A stretch of 64,000 nucleotides of DNA from Exophiala sp. HKRS030 (taxonomy: Eukaryota; Ascomycota; Eurotiomycetes; Chaetothyriales; Herpotrichiellaceae), in contig JAHWDD010000002.1 in NCBI GenBank assembly GCA_023897205.1, forward strand, positions 1,302,001-1,366,000. The letters run 5' to 3'. Each line of letters starts with the position of its first letter. Position 1 is the stretch's first letter. A model generated the notes under the pieces. That model worked only from the letters and a program-made list of their open reading frames with translations, made no database searches and had not been told where the DNA came from. This document shows, piece after piece, positions 20,589 through 31,099 of the stretch. Position numbers and translations under genes: made by a program.

Positions 20589-22090
20589 ATGCGAGAACGT
20601 GTACAGGATTTGCTACGACGACACGGCACTACTGCCCGGAATGGCTTCCTTCCAGATACTGAACCTCTACATTGCCTTCCACACCCATATTACGCTCCTT
20701 GGGAGGCGCTCATTGGCAACCTACCCCACCTAATATCTTCCCGACTGATTCGATCGGAAATTGACGGCCTCCCGTTGCTTGACACGGTTTTTCTCGAATC
20801 CGAAGCCGAATGGCAACGATCATATTCAATTCTTGGTTTCCTGACGCACGCGTACATATGGGGAGGGGAGTATCCGTCCGAAGTAAGGCCTCCAAGCTCA
20901 TGCTCTCTCCCCTAGTTTGGCTAACAAGGTCTTTTTGGTAGAGGCTTCCACCTCAGATTACATGTCCTCTGCTCAAGGTCTCGGATTACTTTGGACTGCC
21001 ACCGGTGGCGACCTATGCGGCTCTCAACTTGTGGAACTTTGCGACCAAGAAGCCTGGCGCCGATTCTTCGAACCCAGACAATTTGCGCTCCCTGCACACG
21101 TGTACCGGCAGCAGGGATGAAGAGTGGTTCTACCTGGTGTCCGTGGCGATCGAGGCCAAGGGCTCCCTGTTCATCAAGGAAATCCTCAATTGCATCTACG
21201 CCACAGAGTACCACGACACAAATACCGTCATCGCCAGCCTGCGCTCAATCACAGCCGGGGTCAACGATGTTGGAAAACTGCTGGACCGAATGCACGAGCA
21301 CTGCGACCCACAGCGGTTCTACCATGAGATCCGACCTCTCCTTGCGGGGAGCAAAGGGATGGCGGCAGCCGGGTTGCCGAACGGCGTCTTCTACGACGAA
21401 GGCGACGGTCGAGGTCATTGGCGCCAATACAGTGGCGGGAGCAACGCCCAGAGCTCGCTGATCCAACTTTTGGATATTTTTCTCCGTGTCGATCATCACG
21501 CTACAGGTGAACATTCCTCGTCATCTTCTGTCAGTGAAGGCTGTTCATCAAAGTCACGCCAAACGAATGCATTCATGCTGGTGAGTTTCTGTTTTATTTC
21601 TCCATCCCGTCCCTCTCCCGGTCTACTCAACGCCGAGAGTGCAAACGGTCCTGGTCTATTACTGACACATTTGCTATTCTAGGAAATGAGAAAATACATG
21701 CCCCGAGCACACCGAGACTTTTTGTCGGAAGTCGAGCATATGAGCAACATCAGGGATTATGTGCGTCGGTCTACGACACCAGTCGAGGTCCGCGAGGCGT
21801 ACAACGAAGCCGTCGCCGCTGTTGTCGCGGTGCGAGACGTCCACATCAGGATCGTCAGTCGATATATCATTATGCCATCGAGATCTCCGCCGGCTCCTTA
21901 TATAAAAAAACAAAAAGGAGCAGTGAATCTGGCTTCGGCTTCCTCAAAGTGCTGCCAAAGCGGCGGGAGTGGTGGTAGTGGTGGTGGAAGAGACGACATT
22001 CAATTGTATGGGACCGGAGGTACTGAACTCATCCCTTTCTTGAAGAGGACAAGAGATGAGACGCGAGACACTGTCGTGGAGGTGCCTTGA
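20589..22090 (+). CDS. Indoleamine 2,3-dioxygenase family protein, 446 aa, three exons
   Basis: Exons 20589-20882, 20942-21580 and 21683-22090 splice in phase 0. The haem enzyme opens the indole ring of L-tryptophan to give N-formylkynurenine, the first step toward kynurenine and NAD. Family landmarks are LPPQITCPLLKVSDYFGLPP, GSRDEEWFYLVSVAIEAKG, GGSNAQSSLIQLLD, EMRKYMPRAHRDFL and the proximal haem histidine H365 in RDVHIRIVSRYI. The end has GTGGTELIPFLKRTRDET, the conserved loop and helix. Between the haem helix and this loop there is a lineage-specific insert with KKQKG and a Gly/Ser stretch (SGGSGGSGGG). No targeting signal is seen, so it is probably cytosolic. Fungi often have several paralogues; which one this is cannot be told. 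A dedicated Zn2Cys6 factor lies just upstream. Confidence 0.95.
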
Positions 22091-22516
22091 TGAAAGGATA
22101 CCCGTATACTAATTCAAAACATTAAAATCAATTTTTGACGGGAAGAAAGCTCATCTAGAGAAACCCAACATCATGTTGCATTAACAGAGTAGGATCGTGT
22201 TCGAAGAAGACGTCCCGTTTCTCGACGGTTCCAACAAGAATGAAAAAAGAGCCCTCCTGCGGTGGGTGGCGGGTTTAGCACGGAGGCGGAGGTCGGAGGT
22301 CGGAGGCGGATGATGGTGGGGTCTGTTATTGACGTCCAGGTTCCGGACCTTACCATAAAGCGTTACTAGAGAAAGGCATCTCGAATCATCATTGGGAAAA
22401 CGTTGAATGCTATTGTGTTAAATGGTCGCGCGACAAGGGCACTTTTTTGTCGACATTTTATTCTTTTGTTGTTTATTGTACTCGTACAGTCGGTCATCAA
22501 TCAGTCTTCTTCATCA
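22091..22516. other. Convergent intergenic spacer, IDO / Zn2Cys6 factor
   Basis: The spacer between the two stop codons is 426 bp. It contains a small GGAGGCGGA/GGAGGTCGGA tandem near 22275-22313 and no supported gene. Confidence 0.4.
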
Positions 22517-24846
22517 TCAGTCATACACAGCGCCCCACAGTCCAAGTTCGTTCGCGCTGGCCTGCCGGGCAAAACACACCGGCAGGGCCCCCTCGGCGTC
22601 GAGAAAACTCGCCACGTCCTGGGGCCACACGTTCGCGCCGTACCGGTCATCCGGAGCCTTGATGTCGGCCGTGGTGAAGGCGTCGAACAAGGCCGCCATG
22701 GACTTGGAACTCTGCCTGGCGCGGTCGTAGCCTTCGGGGAAATGGAGTTCGCCGGCATGGTTGTAACTCATGGCCGCGATCTCGGCGCGGAACTTCATCT
22801 CGACGCACCCGTTCCAGAGGCACCGGAGGCGGTCGTCCTCCAATTTCCCCGCGATGGTGGCGAGGTACACCAGGGCGTCCTCGATCAACGCGCCGTCCGA
22901 CTCCATCTGACTCCGGATGGGGAGTTCGTAAATGGCCAGTTTGTTGGTGAGCAGGATGATCATGGACGTCAAGTAGACGCAAGATATTTGTCTGGTTCAA
23001 CCGTGAAAAAAAATGGTCAGCTTCTTGGGTGAGAATAAGAGGATCCTTTATGGAGAATGCCATCATCATAAAGCCACCTCCCAGGAATCCTCAAGAGTCT
23101 TCGGGGTGGGGGGAGAGGGGGGAGGGGCGGGGGAGGAAATCCAGAATCCCGATCGGAAATATGCAGACATACCCAAGAAGCGCCAGATCTCTCCTGTCCA
23201 CCACCTTGAACAACCTCATGCACTCCCGTGCCGTCTCGATATCCTCCAACCAAGTCGACGGTAGAAGATCCCCTTGCGCGGGGCTCTCGATGATCCGAGA
23301 CTGTCGACCCGAGTATTTTTCGCTGTAGGTCGTGATGCGTCTGATCCACTCCGGATTGTGTGCATAGATGCCGTGCGCAACGTAAAACAGATGGTAGTAG
23401 ATGAAGTACAGATGGACCAAGAATCGGACATTGCTCCCAAACCCCGCCTCTGACAGCATCTCCGGTCGGAACTGGACAGGGATCGAGTCCTTCCACGCGT
23501 GGACCGTCAGGTCCAAGTCGGCCAGCGCGGCTTTGCGTTCTTTCCGTGAGAACCTTTCGGCCCGGACGGAGTACAGGCTGTGGTACGCCTGGGCTTGGAT
23601 GCGGGAAAGGTCGACACGACACAGAAGCAGATTGAGCCAAGTGACCCCGTCGGGTGCCAACACGATGCTGATCCGGTCGTTGGTGTCGTTGAACGCCGGA
23701 AGGGCCACGTCCATGTCGTCGTCTTGTTGGAGGTACGGGTCTCTGAGGCGAAGGTTGATTTCACGCTCGAGAAAGTACATGATCCAGAAGACGCGGTCCC
23801 GCTCCAGGGCCATGCTCTCGTCGAATCCGTCATTTCCCGATCGGGTGTGGAGTCTGAGCCGGTGGCTCAGCTTGAACGCGACGGCGATCAAGGTCGAGGC
23901 CGGCCGGGGGTTCGGCCCGGCGTTGAAAAGCATGACCAGGCCGAGGATGGCTTGGGCGCCGATGAGATCCTGGTCGCGCGTCACCAAGTTGGACAAGACG
24001 GACAGCGTGTTGTGGACGCTTCTGTGCATCAATTCGAACTCCCCCTCGGACTTTTTGGTGGGGTCGTGCCATATCGACAAAGCCAGGACCACGTTGATAG
24101 CAGCGTACGTCGCAGGGGTCCGCTCAGACGGTGTATCATACCATCTCAAGAGCCTTCGCATGAACCTGCCCTCGTGAAAGAGTGGGATCATGTTGTTGAT
24201 TCGAGCAAAATATTCCTCAATCAGTGGGCGGACGACTTGAAGACTCGGCAACGATCGTTCGAACGAAGTTGTGGTCAGGGATTCTTGGTCGCGAAAGGAT
24301 CGCCGGCAGATATCGGTATTTGAGTCGTGCGTCCTTGAAGCCGAGGACGCGATACCTTGATCACTTGCTCTCCTCGCAACCGTAAGGTCATCTGTCGCTG
24401 TATCCGAAGGCCCTCGACGACCATCAGCCTTGACTCTTGTTTCAAGTTGAACAAGACGGTCTTCAAGACGCTGAAAGTCTTCTGTTGATCTTGAAGAACG
24501 TTAGTATTCGATTGGGAATTCGATACCCGTATGAGTACTATTAATAGCACATGGAGTTGGGCATGGCCATAGTCTTGTGGGAAGGCAATCCTCACCTCTC
24601 TGAGACCATTTGCCGCTTTCTGGGTCGTTGTAGGTGTGGAGTGTAGGTGCATTTGGCCTTGTACAAGACGCAGTGAGAGCATTCCGGCTCTCCTGCGTCG
24701 CATTTGATTTTTCTCAGGTAACATACATCACAAGCCTTTGAGAAAGGCGGATTATGGTCAGTACGTGCAGAGGCATCTACTTATTAGACTGAACAGCCTA
24801 CCTTTCTTCTACCGATCGCTCGACGGCGACCATTCGGAACCTCCAT
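22517..24846 (-). CDS. Zn(II)2Cys6 transcription factor, 658 aa, four exons
   Basis: Exons 24802-24846, 24596-24735, 23173-24489 and 22517-22991 total 1977 nt in phase. The ATG exon is only 15 codons (MEVPNGRRRAIGRRK). Exon 2 carries the zinc cluster C17-x2-C20-x6-C27-x6-C34-x2-C37-x6-C44 (CDVCYLRKIKCD). Exon 3 starts with a coiled coil (DFQRLEDRLVQLETRV) and continues into an MHR domain beginning at VVRPLIEEYFARINNMIPLF and including DRVFWIMYFLEREINLRLR. The last intron (181 nt) has a long purine/pyrimidine-biased stretch. Coding GC is high in the central exon. It is a nuclear regulator of unknown targets. It lies on the opposite strand to IDO, tail to tail, so regulation of IDO is not implied by position. 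The short-chain dehydrogenase gene ends 250 bp upstream of it. Confidence 0.88.
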
Positions 24847-25096
24847 GACAGAATGTGAGTAAAAGTTGTGGGTATGAGATTAAGCGGTCGCAGTGTAATC
24901 AGCGGGAACCATCAACGGATCTGAAGAAGTATGCGTATGGGATTGCAACTTCCAAGTGGGAGGCGGCCATTACTTGGTACAGCCTTGTGAGCCAAGAAGT
25001 CGCTCGGTCCGCGGCCTTCAAGTGCTGACAAATGCCAGAAGAAGCTCGGACAAGGCTGCCAACAAACACAACATCGCTCACTCCGCTTCAACGTTC

Positions 25097-26044
25097 CTAC
25101 ATCGCGATACCCTCCAACTTCCAGTCCAGCAGTTTGGTGGTTTTGATCTCTTCCGCCTTCTCCAACATTTCAGGTACATCCCAGTTTGACCACACAAATT
25201 TGCTCTTTAGGAACTTGGCTTCGGGGGATGCCAGCCAAACGGCGAATTGTCCGGGCAGTTCAGCTAAAATGCAAAAAGCCATCATTAATTTTTCATGGTC
25301 CCTCGATGCATGTGTCGCAGTGACAAGGGGGAGCAGAATCTTACCAACGTCAGTGGCCTCGTCCGGGTGTCCATTGAGATCCGTAGGAACAAAACCCGGC
25401 TGCAAATTCACCACATGTATCTGTGGATTCTCCCAGGCGAAATAATCGACCAACTTCAGGTTGGCCGCTTTGGAAATTCCGTAGCCTCCTGCTCCCGTGA
25501 CGGGTCTAAAGTGCGCAATCGCCGTCGAAGTGTTGATCACAACCGGCTCGGGTCCGGCGAGTGGGACAAAGGCTTGAAGAATGTTGAGAGTGGTCAGGAC
25601 GTTCAGTTCAAAGCCTCGCATGAGGAAGGCCGGATCGTAGTCCAGCAACTGGCCGGGCGTGGGGAGGAAGCCGGCGTTTGAGACGAGAATGTCGATCTTG
25701 CCGACCTGATCGGTGATGGACTTCAACGCGGCATCGACCTGGCTTCTGTCCGAGAGGTCGGCTTTCTCGTACAGGACTTTGGTTTCTTTGGTCGTCGCTT
25801 CTTTGGAGATGGCCTCGGCGCCTTCCTTCAGTTTGTCGACTCGTCTGCCGAGGATGGACACTGATTTCGCCCCTGCTTGGGCAAAGGCTACAGCAATGGC
25901 TCGCCCGATCCCCGTCCCACCACCGGTAACGATGACATTTTTCCCTTTGGCCGAGAGCTCTGGTCTGGTGGGAGAGATGGAAGGATATGGTTCAGTGTGC
26001 CACGTTTTTGTCAGCGAGTCCAGTTTAGGGAGATCCATTGCCAT
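25097..26044 (-). CDS. Short-chain dehydrogenase/reductase, 288 aa spliced
   Basis: Classical SDR with a Rossmann fold: the cofactor loop is VTGGGTGIGRAIA, followed by an NAG motif (LVSNAGFLP) and a catalytic YGISK tetrad segment (Y-x3-K) after an INTSTA serine. A basic LGRRVDK after beta-2 suggests NADP(H) preference. The frame is open for 315 codons, but positions 25264-25344 form an 81-nt in-frame intron (donor GTAAGA, acceptor TTTTAG). Removing it joins ATDV to AELPGQFAVWLASPEA, the usual SDR C-terminal helix, giving 288 aa. The end FVWSNWDVPEMLEKAEEI is typical of fungal SDRs annotated as NAD(P)-binding. The substrate is unknown. It is on the same strand as the neighbouring regulator and the CorA-like gene. 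Confidence 0.9.
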   Translation of the reverse strand: MAMDLPKLDSLTKTWHTEPYPSISPTRPELSAKGKNVIVTGGGTGIGRAIAVAFAQAGAKSVSILGRRVDKLKEGAEAISKEATTKETKVLYEKADLSDRSQVDAALKSITDQVGKIDILVSNAGFLPTPGQLLDYDPAFLMRGFELNVLTTLNILQAFVPLAGPEPVVINTSTAIAHFRPVTGAGGYGISKAANLKLVDYFAWENPQIHVVNLQPGFVPTDLNGHPDEATDVGKILLPLVTATHASRDHEKLMMAFCILAELPGQFAVWLASPEAKFLKSKFVWSNWDVPEMLEKAEEIKTTKLLDWKLEGIAM

Positions 26045-26460
26045 CTGTTGTCAGGGGACACCGAGAGAACTGGGTATGATAGTACGAGCACGGAAAGACC
26101 GCTGGGTTTGGGAGATTTCAAGTTGAAAGAAATCACATTTTTGAGTGAGCGGTTGGCGTCCATTATATATTCTTCCTTTAATTATGATCCCGGAATAGAA
26201 TGAATGCCGCGGAGTTGACATCGCCCTCAGCCACGTATTCTTCCAATAATCACGCAGTCGCAGTTGTTGGGCGTGCTGAAAAATCACCATGACGCCGCGG
26301 ACTTCAGGGGCCGTGCGGACTATGACGACCGACCAGGCACGAAAAGGTACAAATAATTGTCCACCAACGTCGGTGCTGATAGGATTCGTCAAGAAGGGCG
26401 TGAGAGGGTGTATTTGGCTCAGAATTGCCAGTGCGATGTCTTTGCTATTTCAATCAACCA
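26045..26460. other. Intergenic, upstream of the SDR gene
   Basis: The 416 bp hold the promoter of the SDR gene and the 3' flank of the CorA-like gene. No gene or repeat is visible. Confidence 0.4.
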
Positions 26461-27728
26461 TCACCGATGCTTGCTGTGCAGTGTCAGTGGCAAACGCATG
26501 CCTCCTATGTGTTGCCCATAGGTCCAACATACTACGGCCAACACAGTCAACGGCACGGCGATCGACCAGTATATCCAGAGTTTGTCAGACACCAACCACT
26601 CTTGTTCGCCCGAGTCTTCGTCGAATTGCAATGAGAAGAAACTCATGCTGAAGATCGTCTAGCACCCCCGGTCACGATTAGCCCCCGCATACTGTGTTAC
26701 CGATGTGAATCACATGCCGAAACAAACATTGCCGGGAGAAACGTAAGTGTGATCCAAGAGATGGTCTTCATTGAATTGCTATCGCCTTTCACAGCAAGAT
26801 TGAACCCCTGGCGGCTGTCAGCGACGTAGGGTGTGCGGGTAGGAGACCGACCAAATTTATCTCATTCATAAGTCGCACCTTCAGCGTATCCGATCGACGC
26901 TGGAGATTTTGTAGCGACCTCAAAAAGAAGGCCATTTCAATGTCATTTTCATGCCATCCACGTTCGACTGCTTGGCCGTTGGTGTTGGGGTATGAGTTTC
27001 CTCCTCTTCTTGGATCGAGGAGTTCTGAAACAGAATCACAAGCAACGCTGAGGGCCTCGCCACTATGGATAATGTGTCTCGCAAGATCGTGGAGTCTGGG
27101 GAAATCTCGATACGGTCCAGTAGCATCTCGACCCTGGGAGTGCACTCAACGATGCAAAAGGGTAGTATTAGACAGCACAGTAGGGGAAAATTCACCTTTT
27201 CGAGATTCCGAACATGGCCTCGGGTGGCCCAAACAGCACTATCGTACAATTTGACCACCTCTGCCAATATCATGTTTTGGAGCAGAGATGTTGCGTCCTT
27301 TGAAACGTCGCAGTTTTCTGAATTCAACATTTCCACCAGCTTCTCACGAAATATTTTGGGGGCGTTTATGCAGAACGCAACTGCACTGCCATTTGACTGT
27401 GCATAAACATAGAAGATCATCTCATACCATTGATCCTCATTCCACTCGCCTAAACTTCTGGGTGTGGTGGCAAGGACTGACTTCACTCGTATGATGATGA
27501 ACTTGAACCACGATGCTGTTGAGAATAGTGAGACAACATTCGTCGGTGCTCAATGATCTCGGGCTTTCTCTCATTGTTTGTTACCGTACTTCCATCACCA
27601 TGCATGAATCGTGCACTTCCCGCATAGCCGTTGGAGAGATACCTGGAACTGTGCCACAGTATCGAAGGATAGGCCCATTGTGTAGCGAAAAGGTCCTTCA
27701 CAGCATCGAAGTCTGCATTGTTATCCAT
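26461..27728 (-). CDS. CorA-like transmembrane protein, five exons, 342 aa model
   Basis: Exons 27590-27728, 27196-27515, 26852-27133, 26718-26807 and 26461-26658 total 1029 nt in phase. The C-terminal part follows the CorA Mg2+ channel-like architecture seen in many fungal proteins: a long helix (LRSLQNLQRRSDTLKVRLMN), then SMKTISWITLTFLPAMFVS and TIFSMSFFS forming the first membrane helix, a short acidic loop (DEDSGEQEW), and LWIYWSIAVPLTVLAVVCW as the second. The GMN signature of true CorA is absent. The intron at 26659-26717 appears to use a GC donor. The N-terminus (PRFGDMDNN context) may be incomplete: relatives are usually longer, and further exons may lie between 27729 and 28150, where I could not fix any. 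Transport is not demonstrated for this fungal group. Confidence 0.72.
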
Positions 27729-28680
27729 GTCGCCAAATCTTGGACGATGTCAGCATGCCAGCCCGTCAACAAGAACGAGCGGTACTCCGTATAAGCAGTA
27801 CACTATCTGGATTCCTGGTCTTGGATCGGTCACGCATTTTGTCAATTATGGCTGGGACACATATGACAATTCCTGACCTGTAGAAACTTCTCCACGGCAA
27901 CTCTCTCGTGCTCGACGAAGGAATGAGTGGCAGCTAGAGACTGTTAGCTCGGAGGACTCGAGGCTGGCAACTTCGTGAACCTTTGTGATAGACATCAAAC
28001 TCGACCAGGTCCTTCATATTTGATTCTTGAATTGTCTGAAAGCACGAATGCTAGTAATGACATTATCTGAGAGAACTGGGATCGCGAGAATAAAATCATT
28101 GCAAGCCATGAGGCTCGGGTTTTGTCCTCTTTCAATGTCGCCAGTTTCGTTTGATATAGATTCGAGACTAGTTCACGAACCTAGTGGCTGAGTGGCTGAT
28201 TGCAAGGCGCGCGGTGGCGCTGCATTGGTTGCTGTCGAACGTCCATACTTACTCTCCAATTACATCTCGAGACAGGGGCTCATGAACCTGCAGCCGGGCT
28301 TGGGCAACAACGGGTGTAGCAATGGAGGCATTGTTTACTTGAAACTCATTACAAATGGCTGTTTACAGTACATTGTTCCTGGTCGGAGATGAGATCATCA
28401 ACGCCGAGCATTAGAGGCAACGACCTCAACTCTCCAGTCTCTCCTGCGCTGCATCCACCGTCATCAACCACCGACAGTCTCTCATCCATGATAGCATAGC
28501 AATGTGCCTTTCCTTCCTCGAATTCCGAACACTCATTGCACACTTTGAATCGATCAAAACCAATATGAGCAGAGGAACAAGACTAAAAGGCCTCGCACCT
28601 CGAAAATCCCATCGCCAGTCCGGCATTGACAAAGTGCTACAAGAGAGTGAAAGAGCAGGCACATACATGCCAGAGTGGCA
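27729..28680. other. Region upstream of the CorA-like gene; possible missing exons
   Basis: About 950 bp. On the minus strand short open stretches near 27880-28010 could be 5' exons of the CorA-like gene, but no phase-consistent joining was found. One TACTCCGTA motif lies at 27783-27791. Confidence 0.35.
27783..27791 (+). repeat. TACTCCGTA motif copy
   Basis: Exact copy, about 55 bp upstream of the CorA-like start codon (gene on the minus strand). Confidence 0.6.
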
Positions 28681-29700
28681 TCACAAAGACAGCCATTTTC
28701 TCAAGAACGCAACCTCCTTCGGGTGCAAAACCTCCCTGGCCTTGCCCATCAATTCGTAGTGATTGCAATCGACTATGGCGTACTCCTTTGGCTCGGTCAA
28801 CTTCCTATACTGTTTCATCACCTGGTCAGGTGGGCTGTTCGTGTCTCTGGTTGCCACACCGAAGAAGACGGGTGTCGGAGTGATATTGGCCAAGTGCGCC
28901 ATCGGAGTCGCGTATGTCGAGAGATCATCCAGACTGTTGAAATTTGCGCGGTCAGCAAAAGCTCACAAAAGCCATTCCCGTCCCAGGGTCTTTACGACAA
29001 CCCATGAAAGGCAGATCAAGACTCACCTTCTCAATGTAAGCTCGTTCCTCCACCCTTTCTCGTGATTCTTTCCGATCCACTCTGCAAAGAATCTGGTGCT
29101 CTCCGGACTCGGTAAGAGGCACTGCCCACCTCCTTCCGGACTGATGACGGGCACCTTGATCGGGTCCGCGCCTTTGGCCCTTTCTATCCTGTCCTTCCCG
29201 AAGAGGTCCTGCATCGCGTTGACGGCATGAGGAGGTGCAAGTCTCTTGACGATCTCGCTGCCGCTCATGCCGGGGCCCACGGCGACCACGGCCTTGACGC
29301 GACGATCGACCCCGGCGACGTAGACGGCGTGCATCGCACCGAGCGAGTACCCCCAGACGGCGATCTTCGTCTCGTCCACATCCTCCCGCATCTGCACGTG
29401 GGTGACGGCGTCTCGGATGTCGTTGGCCTGGAGCCACGTATTGACCTCTTGCCGCGGCATGTGCGGCGCCGCGTCGCTCTCCCCGAATCCGCGGTAGTCG
29501 TACACCAGACACGAAACGTTCATGTCGGCGACGTACTTTGCCGCGACGTCCCCGAGACCCATTTCCTTGACGCAGCTGACGCCGTGGCTCATGATGACGC
29601 AGGGCAGTTTCGTACCCGCCGCCACGTTGGACGGAGTGAAGAACCAACCTCGCAGCGTGACATTGTCGGACGTCTTGAACTCGATGTCGGTACGAGTCAT
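28681..29700 (-). CDS. Alpha/beta hydrolase, dienelactone-hydrolase-like, 308 aa
   Basis: Exons 29027-29700 and 28681-28933, joined across a 93-nt intron, total 927 nt. The fold is a compact alpha/beta hydrolase: oxyanion HGVSCVKEMG, DYRGFGES, the nucleophile elbow GYSLGA, an acid in VATRDTNSPPD and the histidine in DCNHYEL. The N-terminus (DIEFKTSDNVTLRGWFFTP) starts directly with the first strands, with no signal peptide, so the enzyme is probably cytosolic. Similar fungal proteins are annotated as dienelactone hydrolase-like, X-Pro dipeptidyl-peptidase-like or as thiohydrolases of metabolite clusters; the sequence does not decide. I start at ATG 29700 because the 41 codons before it look like leader. 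Coding GC is high in 29100-29600. A link to the IDO locus (formamidase-like role) is possible but unsupported. Confidence 0.85.
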
Positions 29701-30238
29701 TTTGTTAGAAACCAAAGTTTGACGTTTGGTGTGATGCGTGTGAAAGAGCAAGTTTGAGGTCAAGCTCGGAGGTTTTGCACAAGAATCAGTGAGTTGAGAG
29801 ACCAATTGCAGCTGCAGCAGCAAGTGTCAATGGCAATGAGCAATGAGCAAATGAAGGCGATGAGTCTTTCACAGGCTATTCTATGCAAGGGGTTATTTAA
29901 CAATCCACATACAAGGCATACACCTCTGTAAGTTAGGTAAGTATGTATCAAATGGTGGTCAGAAGAGTCCCCTTCTTTTTAAATATCTACTACGTACCTA
30001 CCTACCTTACCGTCCATTCCGTACTCTGTACGTATTGTGTGGACGACAGAAAAACGAAACCCCCGGTTTATGTTGACGACAATAGGACCCAACCAACCTG
30101 GGTAGGGTAGATCTTACATTCACACTTGGCCCAAAATGGCACTTACTTTTCTTACTTGCCCAAGGTACGGAGAGTAACGACTGTGCCCTAAAGTGATGAT
30201 TCTCAAATTCTTGTCGTAGTTCTTACAAAAACTTATGT

Positions 30239-30262
30239 GAGAGAGAGAGAGAGAGAGAGAGA
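30239..30262 (+). repeat. (GA)12 microsatellite
   Basis: Twelve perfect GA units in noncoding DNA; likely length-variable between strains. Confidence 0.9.
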
Positions 30263-30646
30263 ATTAGAAATAGACACTATTGTCATGTGAATGGCGTCAA
30301 TGGCGCCGCAACTTTTTCTGATTACAGAAATAACATCTCATTGAGGTTTAGCTTGATCACTTTCGTAGAACTCTCGAACAAGATGATGTGGAGCTTGAAG
30401 AAGCAGGACCAGCAAAAGGCACCCCCCGGTCTCCCCCAAAGTGTTTTGCTCATGCTGATGACTACACTAGACTGCGAATCATGACGCTCGAAATGCATCT
30501 GATCTCACATCAGTTGAGACAACGTCGGGTGTTTCCCTAATCCTTGGGCAGCCTTGGTCGAATCGCCACAACCGGAGTTGGATGAGTCAGGTGAGTTGAA
30601 TAAGAGACCAAAGGTCGAGAACTGGGCAAATACGCCATGGCACAGA

Positions 30647-30655
30647 TACGGAGTA
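30647..30655 (-). repeat. TACTCCGTA motif copy (as TACGGAGTA)
   Basis: Exact copy in the 29.7-31.1 kb spacer. Confidence 0.6.
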
Positions 30656-30780
30656 TATGAGTCATGCTCCGTATCCGTGGGCTAACCTCATGCCTACCGA
30701 GACAAGAGAAGATGGACATGAGCTTGACGAGGTTGCGCTAGCAAGTTGGCTTTCAGCTCGGAAATCGTTTGAAATCAGCT

Positions 30781-30789
30781 TACGGAGTA
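30781..30789 (-). repeat. TACTCCGTA motif copy (as TACGGAGTA)
   Basis: Exact copy 126 bp after the previous one in the same spacer. Confidence 0.6.
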
Positions 30790-31099
30790 AGTTAGAATGA
30801 AACATATTCGTTTGTCTGTTATTGCCTATCCACACGCAAGCCTTTTTGAGCGACCCTTCGCCCTCAATGACAATCTGCCCAGTAGATGTTCCCAAACACG
30901 AACCTCGAATCCTGGAACACACAAGGCGCGCAGGCGCTTCTGTGTTTGCAGGCTCCGAGTCACCATCCACTCCATTCTTGTGGTCCCGCCATGAGAGGTT
31001 TTCGCTCAAAATATACCCCGCAAGATAAGGACGGAAGGACATTACCCATTGCGTATTAAGCTAGTCTAAGTAAGAACACGAGACGCCAAAACCAATACT

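Larger units (their letters stand above)
29701..31099. other. Gene-poor spacer with GA repeat and TACGGAGTA motifs
   Basis: About 1.4 kb with no supported gene. It contains a (GA)12 tract, runs of CTACCTAC-type sequence near 29985-30010 and two exact TACGGAGTA copies. It probably includes the hydrolase promoter and the 3' flank of the ECM33-like gene. Confidence 0.45.

Noticed and set aside
22403..24323. Plus-strand frames of 209-258 codons
   Set aside because: They are antisense to a well-supported Zn2Cys6 gene on the minus strand.
13205..29700. Secondary-metabolite gene cluster
   Set aside because: Thiolase, IDO, SDR, hydrolase and two regulators are suggestive, but there is no backbone synthase, P450, methyltransferase or exporter.
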